From Bryobacter sp. CoA8 C33 (GTDB lineage Bacteria; Acidobacteriota; Terriglobia; Bryobacterales; Bryobacteraceae): a stretch of DNA of 64,000 nucleotides. The position numbers and the translations under genes are program-made. This document shows, piece after piece, positions 34,395 through 42,625 of the stretch; positions within the stretch are counted from its first letter, which is position 1, and each line of letters begins with the position of its first letter. The DNA lies in contig JAINDK010000003.1 of NCBI GenBank assembly GCA_019931185.1, forward strand, positions 45,079-109,078, written 5' to 3'. Below the pieces are notes generated by a model that worked only from the letters and a program-made list of their open reading frames with translations, did no database searches and was not told the DNA's origin.

Positions 34395-35467
34395 AGTCCC
34401 AGCCGCTGCTCCACATCCTCCTCGCCCTCAGCCGCCTCCATCTTCTCGCGTGCCTCGACTACCGCTGCCCACGCCGCTGCCTTCAGTTCCGTCAGCCCCT
34501 CTCCCGTGATTGCCGAAATCTTATATAACGGCAACTCCCGCTCCCGGCAAAATGCTTCCAGTTCTTCCCAACGCGTCCCGTCCTGTGCCGAATCCGCTTT
34601 GGTCGCCACCACGATTTGCGGCTTCTCCACCAACTCCCCGCTGTAGCTCGCCAGTTCGTTTTGGATGATCTCGTACGCCTCCACCGGCCGGTGCTCGTTG
34701 AACTCCGACAAGTCGATCAGGTGCAGCAATACCCGCGTCCGCTCCACGTGCCGCAGAAAAGTCGTCCCCAGTCCGTGTCCTTCGCTGGCCCCCTCGATCA
34801 GCCCCGGAATGTCGGCCATGATGAACGTCTCGTTCCCATACTCGTCCATCGTCACCACCCCCAGCACCGGTTCTTTTGTCGTGAAAGGATAGGCCGCAAT
34901 CTCGGGCTTCGCCGCCGACAGCCGTGAGATCAGCGTACTCTTACCCGCGTTCGGAAATCCCACCAGCCCCACATCCGCCAGCAGCTTCATCTCCAGCCGT
35001 AGCGTGAACATCTGCCCGGGTTGCCCATCTTCCTTCTCCGTCGGCGCCTGGTGCGTCGGCGTCGCAAAATGCTGGTTGCCCCGGCCCCCTCTTCCCCCGC
35101 GCGCCACCACAAATCGCTCTCCATCGTGCGTAAAGTCATGGATCTGCTCCCCATTGTCCCAGTGGTATACCACCGTTCCCACCGGTACTCTCACCACCAG
35201 ACTCTCCCCATTGCGCCCCGTCCGGTTCGATCCCTCCCCGTGCCGGCCCCGGTCCGCGGTGTGCTCCGGGTTCATCCGCAAATGAAATAGCGTGTTGTAA
35301 TGCCGCGATGCCTCAAAGATCACATCGCCCCCGCGGCCTCCATCCCCTCCCGACGGACCCCCGCGCGGAATAAACTTCTCCCGCCGGAACGCCGAGCACC
35401 CGTTGCCACCGTCCCCACCCTTCACATAAACTTTCGCTTCATCGATAAACTTCGAGCTGTGCAGCAT
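34391..35467 (-). CDS. obg: Obg/CgtA ribosome-assembly GTPase
   Basis: The 358-residue protein begins with the glycine-rich Obg domain ([40 protein letters not shown]). The G domain contains [38 protein letters not shown] and an ATKAD motif in place of NKxD (VVATKADSA). A short acidic tail replaces the longer OCT domain. It acts in late 50S assembly and stress control. It is third in the rplU-rpmA-obg operon. The A-for-N change in the G4 motif is worth noting, although T/N-KxD variants occur in Obg. Confidence 0.95.
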   Translation of the reverse strand: MLHSSKFIDEAKVYVKGGDGGNGCSAFRREKFIPRGGPSGGDGGRGGDVIFEASRHYNTLFHLRMNPEHTADRGRHGEGSNRTGRNGESLVVRVPVGTVVYHWDNGEQIHDFTHDGERFVVARGGRGGRGNQHFATPTHQAPTEKEDGQPGQMFTLRLEMKLLADVGLVGFPNAGKSTLISRLSAAKPEIAAYPFTTKEPVLGVVTMDEYGNETFIMADIPGLIEGASEGHGLGTTFLRHVERTRVLLHLIDLSEFNEHRPVEAYEIIQNELASYSGELVEKPQIVVATKADSAQDGTRWEELEAFCRERELPLYKISAITGEGLTELKAAAWAAVVEAREKMEAAEGEEDVEQRLGL

Positions 35468-35531
35468 AAATGGAGAAAGGCCGCCATGCCTTCGCCTGGC
35501 GACCCTGCTTTTCTTTCATTTCTGTCTGGAA

Positions 35532-35795
35532 CTAGTTCAGACTCAGTTCCTTGATCGACACATACTTGCCCATCCGGCCCCGGTCGCGGAATTCCACCAT
35601 CCCCGGAATCCGGGCATACAGCGTGTCGTCCTTGCCAATACCCACATTGTCGCCGGGTTTGATCCGCGTTCCGCGCTGGCGCACCAGAATCGAACCGCCA
35701 GTTACGATTTCGCCGCCAAAACGCTTTACCCCCAGCCGTTGTGAGTGGGAGTCGCGACCATTCCTTGTTGAGCCTGCGCCTTTTTTACTTGCCAT
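35532..35795 (-). CDS. rpmA: 50S ribosomal protein bL27
   Basis: The 87-residue protein reads [20 protein letters not shown], with [20 protein letters not shown] and [20 protein letters not shown]. There is no Firmicute-type cleaved N-terminal extension. Its N-terminus reaches the peptidyl-transferase centre. It lies 24 bases after rplU. Confidence 0.98.
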   Translation of the reverse strand: MASKKGAGSTRNGRDSHSQRLGVKRFGGEIVTGGSILVRQRGTRIKPGDNVGIGKDDTLYARIPGMVEFRDRGRMGKYVSIKELSLN

Positions 35796-35819
35796 TTCTT
35801 CAACTCCTCCTGCGCCGCC

Positions 35820-36125
35820 CTAGGCGATCGCGTTAATCTTCACTTCCGTAAAGTTCTGCCGGTGTCCCTGCGTCCGCTTGTACTGCTTCTTCCGCTTGAA
35901 TTTGAACACGATCACTTTTTCGCCGCGGCCATGTTTGGTTACCGTCCCGGTCACCTTCACGCCAGCCGCATCGGCACCGGTCTGAATGCCCGACTCCCCG
36001 GCTACCATCAACACCTTGCCCAATTCCACTTCCGTCCCAGGCTCGGCATGGAGCGTGTCCACTCGAACCAAATCGCCAGGAGCGACGCGGTATTGCTTAC
36101 CGCCGGCCTCTATCACTGCGTACAT
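35820..36125 (-). CDS. rplU: 50S ribosomal protein bL21
   Basis: The 101-residue protein starts MYAVIEAGGKQYRVAPGDLV and has VIVFKFKRKKQYKRTQGHRQ near the C-terminus, both diagnostic. It is the first gene of rplU-rpmA-obg, downstream of a sigma-70 promoter at 36198-36226 with a leader of about 65 bases. Confidence 0.98.
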   Translation of the reverse strand: MYAVIEAGGKQYRVAPGDLVRVDTLHAEPGTEVELGKVLMVAGESGIQTGADAAGVKVTGTVTKHGRGEKVIVFKFKRKKQYKRTQGHRQNFTEVKINAIA

Positions 36126-36197
36126 AACTCTATCTGTTTCCTTCTCGTGCGGGTCAGATCAGCCCTGCGCCAGGACGCAACGCCACCTCAACCTTCT

Positions 36198-36226
36198 ATC
36201 TTACCGGATCGTCCACCTCCTTGCAA
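36198..36226 (-). promoter_or_regulatory. Promoter of rplU-rpmA-obg
   Basis: On the minus strand TTGCAA (36226-36221), 17 bases, then TAAGAT (36203-36198) make a good sigma-70 promoter. Transcription would begin near 36191, leaving about 65 bases before ATG 36125. That leader is long enough for ribosomal-protein feedback control, but no specific fold was recognised. Confidence 0.65.
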
Positions 36227-36260
36227 CCTTCGGTGCTAAGCTGCCCGAAAAGGCCTTTCC

Positions 36261-36896
36261 ATGCAACATTTTCTCGTCTTCGGCGACTCTCTCAGCTGGG
36301 GTATCATCCCAGGCACACGCCGCCGCCTGCCCTTCCTCGAGCGATGGCCCGGAGTTCTCGAAACCGAGCTGGTTTCCCGTTGCTTCCCCGTCCGCATCAC
36401 CGAGGATTGCCTCAATGGACGCCGTAGTGTCTTTGAGGATCCCTACAAGCCCGGCCGCAATGGCCTCCTCGGCCTTGCCCAGCGCATCGAGTCCGCTTCC
36501 CCTCTCGACCGCATCCTTCTCATGCTCGGCACCAATGACTTCCAATTCAATCATCCCTTTAATTCCGCCTACTCCTCCGCCCAGGGCATCGCCGCCCTGA
36601 TTCAGGAAATCCGCCGCGCTCCCATCGAACCCGGTATGTCCATTCCTCCCATCACCATAATCTGCCCTCCCGCCCCACGCGATGACGCCTCCCAACCCAT
36701 GCCCAAATTCGTCAACGCCACCCTCCGCTCCGCTGGCCTCCCCGCCGCCCTCAACCAGGTCGCCCGCGACCTCGATTGTGATTTCTTCGACGCCAGCCTC
36801 ATCGTCAAATCCAGTCCCATCGACGGCATCCACCTCGACGCTCCCGAACACCTTACCCTCGGCCTTGCCCTCGCCAACTATCTCCTCAAGCGATAA
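36261..36896 (+). CDS. SGNH/GDSL-family esterase
   Basis: The 211-residue protein has all four SGNH blocks: FGDSLSWGI (Ser10), an Asn/Gly region with NGRRS, LMLGTND, and IDGIHLD with the catalytic Asp-x-x-His near the end. There is no signal peptide, so it is probably cytoplasmic. It resembles TesA/arylesterase-type enzymes that hydrolyse acyl or aryl esters. It is followed after nine bases by an amidohydrolase and lies divergent to rplU. Confidence 0.88.
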   Translation: MQHFLVFGDSLSWGIIPGTRRRLPFLERWPGVLETELVSRCFPVRITEDCLNGRRSVFEDPYKPGRNGLLGLAQRIESASPLDRILLMLGTNDFQFNHPFNSAYSSAQGIAALIQEIRRAPIEPGMSIPPITIICPPAPRDDASQPMPKFVNATLRSAGLPAALNQVARDLDCDFFDASLIVKSSPIDGIHLDAPEHLTLGLALANYLLKR

Positions 36897-36905
36897 GCTT
36901 CCTCC

Positions 36906-37832
36906 ATGCTCTCCCGCCGCGCTCTTCTCGCCGCCCCCGCTCTCCTCGCCCAGGACAAACCCTCTTGGGCAGCCCCCGTGATCGATATCCACCTCCACTG
37001 GCGCCACGACCTCCGGCTCAGCCGTGATGCCAACCTCACCCACATGGACGGCTGCGGCGTCTCGCGCGCCGTCCTGCTCACCCGCTCCCAGGCTGCCGAT
37101 GCCGCCGCTGCCCTCGTCGAAAAATACCCCCAACAATTCATCTGGTCCGTCTCGGCCGATATCACCAAGCCCGAGGCCGAAATTCTCTTTACCCAAGCCG
37201 TCCGGCGCGGCGCCCGCGCCTTCGGAGAACTCAAATTCCATGTCGCCGCCGATGGCCCCGAACTCCGCCGCGCCTATGCCCTCGCCGCTGAACTCGATGT
37301 CCCCGTCCTCGTCCACTTCCAGGAAGTCGACCACTTCCCCGGTGAAGGTAAATGGTCGGCCGGCTTCAAAAACTTCGCCTCCGTTCTCAAAGCCTTCCCC
37401 AAAACCAAATTCGTGGGCCATGCCGATGCCTTCTGGGCCAACATCAGCGCCGACTACCAGGAGGATATCGATTACCCCACCGGTCCCGTCCAGCCTGGCG
37501 GCGTCACCGACCGCCTCCTCTCCGACTTCCCCAACCTCTACGGCGACCTATCGGCGAATTCCGGCAACAATGGCCTCTCCCGCGACCCCGAATTCACCCA
37601 TGGCTTCCTCCTCCGCCACCAGAATAAACTCCTGTTCGGCTCCGATTGCCCCTGTACAGACGGGCGCGGCGCCAACACCGAACGCGCCGCCAAACGCCTC
37701 CAAGGAAAATGCGTCGCCCGCCAAACCTTATCCCTGCTCCACCGCCACCTCAAAGGCTCCCCCGCCCTGCGCAAAATTACCTGGGAAAATGCCCACCGCC
37801 TCTACCGTATCCCCCCCTCAGCCGCCCTCTAA
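36906..37832 (+). CDS. Exported amidohydrolase-2-type metal-dependent hydrolase
   Basis: The 308-residue protein begins MLSRRALLAAPALLAQ, a short Tat/Sec-like signal. It has the TIM-barrel amidohydrolase pattern: HLHWR after the first strand (IDIHLHW), VLVHFQEVDHF, KFVGHADAFWANI, LYGDLSANSGNN and LLFGSDCPC (late Asp). These give the metal His, His, His and Asp ligands of amidohydrolase-2 proteins, which include decarboxylases and lactonases. The substrate is unknown. It is probably co-transcribed with the upstream esterase. Confidence 0.82.
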   Translation: MLSRRALLAAPALLAQDKPSWAAPVIDIHLHWRHDLRLSRDANLTHMDGCGVSRAVLLTRSQAADAAAALVEKYPQQFIWSVSADITKPEAEILFTQAVRRGARAFGELKFHVAADGPELRRAYALAAELDVPVLVHFQEVDHFPGEGKWSAGFKNFASVLKAFPKTKFVGHADAFWANISADYQEDIDYPTGPVQPGGVTDRLLSDFPNLYGDLSANSGNNGLSRDPEFTHGFLLRHQNKLLFGSDCPCTDGRGANTERAAKRLQGKCVARQTLSLLHRHLKGSPALRKITWENAHRLYRIPPSAAL

Positions 37833-38137
37833 ACTGCGCTCCCCCTCAACAAGTACAGCCGCCCCGGATTCACCCAGCAGCCCCAGTTCCGCCTCCCTCA
37901 CCGCCAATCCTTCCAGAAGTGCCACCTCGATGCCTCCCAGCTTCAACGCCTTCAAATGCGCAATCCGCCACCTCCAGGCCGGTACCAGGCAAAAGCGCAG
38001 CGCCCGGAACGCTGTCCCGGCCCGCCACACGAATCACCTCTCAATCGCTTGCCACGGCGCCTCATCTTCACCCCCCAATTCCGGCTCCCCTGCGTCCATC
38101 GTCAACCTCATACTATGCTTGAGCTAAGCCCCGCCCG
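37833..38137. other. Intergenic stretch with a possible decayed minus-strand gene
   Basis: No plus-strand gene is credible. On the minus strand an ATG near 38115 gives MRLTMDAGEPELGGEDEAPW and stops after 26 codons. Another frame then carries WRAGTAFRALRFCLVPAWRW and LKALKLGGIEVALLEGLAVR to a stop at 37818. This may be one gene broken by a frameshift, or chance; I do not recognise the family. Confidence 0.3.
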
Positions 38138-38974
38138 ATGCGCTTGCTCCTCGCCCTCGTCCTGCTCGCCCCCCCCACTCCCGACGCTGATCAGGACGGC
38201 CTCGCCGACGCCCTCGAGCAAACCCTCCTCGCCCAGTTCGCTCCCCGCTTTCTCATCTCTCCCCACGACTGCGATGGCAAACCCGCCGAATTCGAGCCCG
38301 ATCGCCCCGCCCCTGCCGTCAAGGCTCGTAACGGCGTCATCTACACGCAGGCCTTCCCCCTTCCCGGCGGCATCGAATTGCACTACTACCACCTCTGGGC
38401 GAGGGATTGCGGCCGCAACGGCCACGCCCTCGACCCCGAACATGTCTCCGTCTTTCTCATCGAGGACCAGGGCCAGTGGCGCGCGCGCTACCACTATGCC
38501 GCCGCTCACGAGGACACCGCCTGCGACCGCGGCACCGCTGTGCGTGCCTCCACGCAGTTCGCCGAATGGCGCGGCGTCGAGGTCTGGATCTCCCACGGCA
38601 AACACGCCTCTTTTCTCTCCCCAGATCATTGCGGCCGCCTCGGCTGCGGCTCCGACCGTTGCGACAAGCCCGACCGCCTCCTCGTGCCCCGCCTCATCAA
38701 CCTCGGCGAACCCGGCCGCCCCCTTCATGGGTCTGTCTGGGCCGCGAGCCCTCTTTGGCCCCTGGCGGCCAAGATGCAGTCGGACTTCCCACCCTCCCTC
38801 CGCGCCCAACTCGATCAGTCCCCAGGCGTCATCCTCGCCGTCACCCCCAATTACGTCGCCCAACCCGTCGCCCTCGCCGCCAGCAAAACTCTCGACTCGC
38901 TGTCTCTGGCCAACAAGAAAACCGAATCGGCCCTGATCAAAGCCAAACGCTGGGTGAAGAAACGCCTCGACTAG
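38138..38974 (+). CDS. Secreted protein of unknown function with a calcium-loop-like N-terminus
   Basis: The 278-residue protein has a short signal (MRLLLALVLLAPP) and a DxDxDG-like loop (PDADQDGLADALEQTLLAQF) as in thrombospondin-type-3/dockerin loops. A globular region follows containing LHYYHLWARDCGRNGHALDP, YHYAAAHEDTACDRGT, WISHGKHASFLSPDHCGRLG and SDRCDKPDR. The pattern of YHLW, GHxLDxEH and HGKHASF resembles Vps62/NPP1-like secreted beta-sandwich proteins, but the match is loose. Six or more Cys suggest disulfides. It is expected in the periplasm or outside. Its stop overlaps that of convergent sixA by four bases. Confidence 0.6.
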   Translation: MRLLLALVLLAPPTPDADQDGLADALEQTLLAQFAPRFLISPHDCDGKPAEFEPDRPAPAVKARNGVIYTQAFPLPGGIELHYYHLWARDCGRNGHALDPEHVSVFLIEDQGQWRARYHYAAAHEDTACDRGTAVRASTQFAEWRGVEVWISHGKHASFLSPDHCGRLGCGSDRCDKPDRLLVPRLINLGEPGRPLHGSVWAASPLWPLAAKMQSDFPPSLRAQLDQSPGVILAVTPNYVAQPVALAASKTLDSLSLANKKTESALIKAKRWVKKRLD

Positions 38975-39456
38975 CTCGCCAGCCGCGGCGTCAGATACCA
39001 CTTCAAAACCCCAACGGGCTGGCTGCCGAATCCCTCCACGTCGATCCGCAGCATCGACCCCTTCTTCACATCGATCCGCAGGCCCGGCGAGTTCACAATA
39101 AAGCCCGCCGCTTGGCCCATCAGCGGCTCATGCGAGGCCACCAGCAAACTGCTTTCCCCCTTATGCACCCGCACCTCTTCCCACATTTCTTGCACATGCG
39201 CGTAGGGAACGAGCGCCCCCGTCTCGACGATCTCGCCTTTGTAGCCCAATTCACTCGCGGCCATCTCGGCCGTTTCCCGCGCCCGCCGGTACGGGCTGGT
39301 CAAGATCAGCCCCGGCGCCACTCCCGCCTTGGCCGCCGTCCGCAGCACCTCCTTCAGCCTCTTCCGCCCTTCCGCCGTCAACGCCCGCTCCGCGTCCCGG
39401 CCCCCAACAGCCGTCTCCTCGGCAATGCCATGCCGCATCAGATAAAGTTCCATCAT
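38971..39456 (-). CDS. sixA: SixA-type phosphohistidine phosphatase
   Basis: The 161-residue protein begins MMELYLMRHGIAEE: LMRHG is the catalytic His motif of the histidine-phosphatase superfamily. LTSPYRRARETAEM and VASHEPLMGQ supply the second Arg and His. SixA removes phosphate from histidine phosphotransfer domains or from NPr. The start is the double ATG at 39456/39453. It is divergent from the O-antigen ligase gene with only 22 bases between starts. Longer upstream extensions are antisense to that gene. Confidence 0.87.
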   Translation of the reverse strand: MMELYLMRHGIAEETAVGGRDAERALTAEGRKRLKEVLRTAAKAGVAPGLILTSPYRRARETAEMAASELGYKGEIVETGALVPYAHVQEMWEEVRVHKGESSLLVASHEPLMGQAAGFIVNSPGLRIDVKKGSMLRIDVEGFGSQPVGVLKWYLTPRLAS

Positions 39457-39478
39457 CTTCCGAACTTTCAATACTACG

Positions 39479-40663
39479 ATGAAAGCTGTGACTTTTACGC
39501 GACAACTGGCCGCTGAATTCTCACTCGCCTGTTCCATCGTCCTCGCGTTCTGCTCCATCGCCGCCAGCCAGATCTTTCTGGGCCTCGCCCTCGCGCTCTT
39601 TCTGTCCCTGCGCCGCCGCCCCTGCTGGCCGCCGGGCATCCTTTGGGCCGCCGCCTTCCTCGCTCTCACCCTGCTCGCCGCGCTGGCCAGCGGTGAGCCC
39701 CGCTCGGCGCTGCCCCAAATCAAAAAACTCTTCCTCTGGTCCCTCCTCCCCCTCGGCTCCACTCTCCTCACCCGCCGCTTCCCCGGCCCCGCCCTCGCCT
39801 GGCCGCTTACCTTTGTCTGCCTCGCCTCCGCCCTCTGGAGCTTCATCGAATACAGCACAAAGCTCAACGCCGCCCGCCTCGCCGGCAAGGACTTCTACCT
39901 CGCCTACGTCGCCGACCGCATCACCGGCTTCATGAGCCACTGGATGACCTTCAGCGCACACATGCTCCTCGCCTTCTGCCTCGCTCTGAGCCTGCTGTTG
40001 TTCACCCGCCAGCCGCTCGCCCGCCGTCTGTTCCTGCTCGCCGCCGCCGCGGTCTTCGCCCTCGCCATCCTCCTGGCCCAAACCCGCTCCGTCTGGCTCG
40101 GTGCCGCCTGCGCCCTCGCTTTTCTTCTATTCCGCTGGCGGGCGATTTCCTTGGCCGCCCTGCCGGCCCTGCTCGCCGCCGCCTATTGGCTCTCGCCCAC
40201 GCCGGTCCAAACCCGCATGCTCAGCATCATCCGCCCTCAGGGGCAGGTCGATTCCAACTCCCACCGCGCCATCACCCGCGAAACCGGCTTCCGCATGATC
40301 GCCGCCCACCCCTGGCTCGGCCTTGGCCCGGAAGGCCCCGGCAAGCAATTCGATCAATACCTTGCCTTGCCCCGCGCCCTCCGCCCACTTCCCGACGGCT
40401 ACTACGGCCACCTGCATAACCTCTACTTGCAGTACGCCGCCGAGCGCGGCCTCCCCGCTCTGGCCTGCTTCCTTATCTTCGTCGCCATCAATGCCCGCTC
40501 CTGGTGGCGCCACCCCTCGGCCCGCTCCCATTTCGCTCTCGCCGTCCTCATCGGCTTGGCCGCCGAAGCACTCTTTGAATACAACCTCGGCGACTCGGAA
40601 GTCCTTACCCCCTTTCTCGCGCTCTTTGGCCTCGCCGCGCCTAACGATAGCCACTCCGCATGA
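39479..40663 (+). CDS. O-antigen ligase family protein (WaaL/Wzy-C type)
   Basis: The 394-residue membrane protein has about ten to twelve helices and the O-antigen ligase periplasmic loop, with TRETGFRMIAAHPWLGLGPE, then a HLHNLYLQYAAERGLPAL motif (H-N-x-Y). These are the conserved regions of WaaL and of related polymerases. It joins a glycan to lipid A core or polymerises repeats at the periplasmic face. It starts an operon with DUF3445, a small secreted protein and an HDAC-like gene, each overlapping the next. Confidence 0.83.
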   Translation: MKAVTFTRQLAAEFSLACSIVLAFCSIAASQIFLGLALALFLSLRRRPCWPPGILWAAAFLALTLLAALASGEPRSALPQIKKLFLWSLLPLGSTLLTRRFPGPALAWPLTFVCLASALWSFIEYSTKLNAARLAGKDFYLAYVADRITGFMSHWMTFSAHMLLAFCLALSLLLFTRQPLARRLFLLAAAAVFALAILLAQTRSVWLGAACALAFLLFRWRAISLAALPALLAAAYWLSPTPVQTRMLSIIRPQGQVDSNSHRAITRETGFRMIAAHPWLGLGPEGPGKQFDQYLALPRALRPLPDGYYGHLHNLYLQYAAERGLPALACFLIFVAINARSWWRHPSARSHFALAVLIGLAAEALFEYNLGDSEVLTPFLALFGLAAPNDSHSA

Positions 40664-41502
40664 TCCCCCCTCTTTACTTCCCCCTCTCCTCTCCCCAATA
40701 CGATCTCCGCATCGGCGCCTCCCCTCTCCCCGCCGGCCAACTCATCTTTGAGCCCGATGAACACTTCACCCACGAACTAGCCCTCAAGCGCCACTGCCTC
40801 GACTTTAATCCCCACTACTACTGCCAGTCCCTCCCCGGCAGCGAAGCCGCCCAAGCCGAACTCGCCCGCCTCCTCGGCCTCTCCGAAGGCGGCATCCGCG
40901 CCGCCGGCGACAGCGTTCAGGAAGACCTCCTCCTGCTCGACCTCTCTCAGCCCGGCCTCCCCCTCATCGCCGGCCACCTCTGCTTCGCCAACGCCTGGTG
41001 CCTCGACGACAAAATCGGCCGCCCCTTCCTCTCCATCCACGCCCCCGTCCCCGATTTCGAAAACACCATCGGCCCCTCCAGTCAAAAACTCATCGAACGC
41101 CTCAAACCCGGCCGCCCCATCTCCCGCCTCAATTGGGCCGTCAAATCCACCGGCCAACTCGACCTCACCTCCCGTTGGGACGCCTTTGTTGCTTCTTGCA
41201 ACGCCGCCATCACCCCGCAAAACGCCGGCACACATTGCTGGATGCGCGCCGAACGCCAAACCCTCTGCCTCCTGCCCCAATCAAACACCGCCCTTTTCAC
41301 CGTCCACACCTACACTCAACCCGTCTCCACCCTCACCCCCGCTCAACAACTCATCCTCCGCGGCGTCCTTCTCACTTGCCCCGATGACATGCTCCGCTAC
41401 AAAGGCATCTGGCCCTTTCTAAAACCGCTCCTCGCCTGGCTTACACTGATTCACAATTCCGCGCCTGTCGCTTTCCCTTCTCCCCCGTCTATCGGTACAT
41501 GA
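40660..41502 (+). CDS. DUF3445 protein (haem-dependent oxidative N-demethylase alpha type)
   Basis: The 280-residue protein shows DUF3445 hallmarks: LALKRHCLDFNPHYYCQSLP, DLLLLDLSQPGLPLIAGHLC, FANAWCLDDKIGRPFLSIHA with PVPDFE, then RLNWAVKSTGQLDL. In characterised relatives this subunit binds haem in a PAS-like fold and, with partner subunits, demethylates secondary amines. No beta/gamma subunits are adjacent here, so the protein acts alone or with distant partners. The ATG overlaps the ligase stop (ATGA). Confidence 0.75.
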   Translation: MIPPLYFPLSSPQYDLRIGASPLPAGQLIFEPDEHFTHELALKRHCLDFNPHYYCQSLPGSEAAQAELARLLGLSEGGIRAAGDSVQEDLLLLDLSQPGLPLIAGHLCFANAWCLDDKIGRPFLSIHAPVPDFENTIGPSSQKLIERLKPGRPISRLNWAVKSTGQLDLTSRWDAFVASCNAAITPQNAGTHCWMRAERQTLCLLPQSNTALFTVHTYTQPVSTLTPAQQLILRGVLLTCPDDMLRYKGIWPFLKPLLAWLTLIHNSAPVAFPSPPSIGT

Positions 41503-41729
41503 AAGCAATCCTGCTCTTCCTCGCGCTCCTTCTCACCGCTTCCTCGCCCCGCCCTATCGCCTCTCCCCCTCTTTTCACCCAAGTCTCCCGTCTCCTCTCG
41601 GCCACTCAACTCGCCATCCGCCTCCTGCAACTCCACCGGCCCCCGCGAGAAAGCTGCGAGTATCGCCAGTTTCTGCAAGACGTGCGTTCGCTGGCCCGCG
41701 ATCTCGGTCAAACTCAAAACAGGAGCTGA
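41499..41729 (+). CDS. Small secreted protein, unknown
   Basis: The 76-residue product has a signal peptide (MKAILLFLALLLTASSPRPI) and a helical rest (FTQVSRLLSATQLAIRLLQL, SCEYRQFLQDVRSLARDLGQ). One Cys is present in the mature part. I recognise no family. Its ATG overlaps the DUF3445 stop and its own TGA overlaps the next ATG (TGATG), so its translation is coupled on both sides. That argues it is a real gene of this operon. Confidence 0.6.
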   Translation: MKAILLFLALLLTASSPRPIASPPLFTQVSRLLSATQLAIRLLQLHRPPRESCEYRQFLQDVRSLARDLGQTQNRS

Positions 41730-42625
41730 TGTTTCTTCTCTTCTACTGCGACCACCACGACATCCCCCTCCCTCCCGGCCATAAATTCCCGATGGAGAAG
41801 TATAAGCTCATCCGCAACGAACTCGAACGCCAGTCCGGCTTCCGCTTCGCCCCCGGGCCGCTGGCCTCCCGCGAAGACCTCCTCCGCGTTCACGACCCTG
41901 CTTATGTCGACGCTTTCCTCGAAATGCGCCTCGATCCCGCCGCCATCCGCCGCATCGGCTTTCCCCAGGTTCCCCGTCTCGTCTCGCGCACGCTGTCGAG
42001 CGTCGGCGCTACCGTCGCCGCCAGCTTCCGCGCCCTCTCCGATGGCTTTTCCGGCGTTCTCGCCGGCGGCACCCACCATGCCTACCGCGACTTCGGCTCC
42101 GGCTTCTGCGTTCTGAACGACATCGCCGTCGCCGCCCGCTGCCTCATCGACCGCCGCCTCATCGAGCGCGCCCTCGTCATCGACCTCGACGTCCACCAGG
42201 GCGATGGCACCGCCTCCATCTTCCGCGAGGACCCGCGCGTGTTTACCTTCTCCGCGCACGGCCGCCACAACTTCCCCTTCCGCAAACAACAGTCCGACTT
42301 CGATCTTGAATTCGACAATGGCGCCACCGACGAAATTTATCTCGACCGCCTCGCCGCCGCTCTGCCCAAGGTGCTGTCACAACCCGCCGGCATCGTCTTC
42401 TACCAGGCCGGCGTCGATGCCCTCGCCTCCGACCGCCTCGGCAAACTCGCCCTCACCCACTCCGGCCTCGCCCGCCGCGACCAAATGGTTTTCTCCGCCA
42501 TCCGCGACCTTCGCCTGCCCTGCGTTGTCACCCAGGGCGGCGGCTATGCCTCCCCCATCACCGATACCGTCCTAGCCTCCGCCAACGTCTTCCGCGCCGC
42601 CGCTCAAATCCTCCGTCCGATATAG
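41729..42625 (+). CDS. Histone-deacetylase-family protein (acetoin-utilisation/AcuC type)
   Basis: The 298-residue protein has the HDAC active site: GGTHHAYRD (H116/H117), FCVLNDIAVAA, VIDLDVHQGDGTASIF with zinc ligands D152/D154 region and H156, YQAGVDALASDRLG, and GGGYASP with the transition-state Tyr273. All catalytic residues seem intact. Bacterial members deacetylate small molecules such as acetylpolyamines, or lysines; the target here is unknown. The 3' end overlaps the convergent methyltransferase by 22 bases. It terminates the four-gene operon starting at 39479. Confidence 0.92.
   Translation: MFLLFYCDHHDIPLPPGHKFPMEKYKLIRNELERQSGFRFAPGPLASREDLLRVHDPAYVDAFLEMRLDPAAIRRIGFPQVPRLVSRTLSSVGATVAASFRALSDGFSGVLAGGTHHAYRDFGSGFCVLNDIAVAARCLIDRRLIERALVIDLDVHQGDGTASIFREDPRVFTFSAHGRHNFPFRKQQSDFDLEFDNGATDEIYLDRLAAALPKVLSQPAGIVFYQAGVDALASDRLGKLALTHSGLARRDQMVFSAIRDLRLPCVVTQGGGYASPITDTVLASANVFRAAAQILRPI

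Noticed and set aside
36201..37421. 406-codon minus-strand frame opposite the esterase and amidohydrolase
   Set aside because: It spans the promoter of rplU and two genes with intact catalytic motifs; Gly/Glu-rich without recognisable features.
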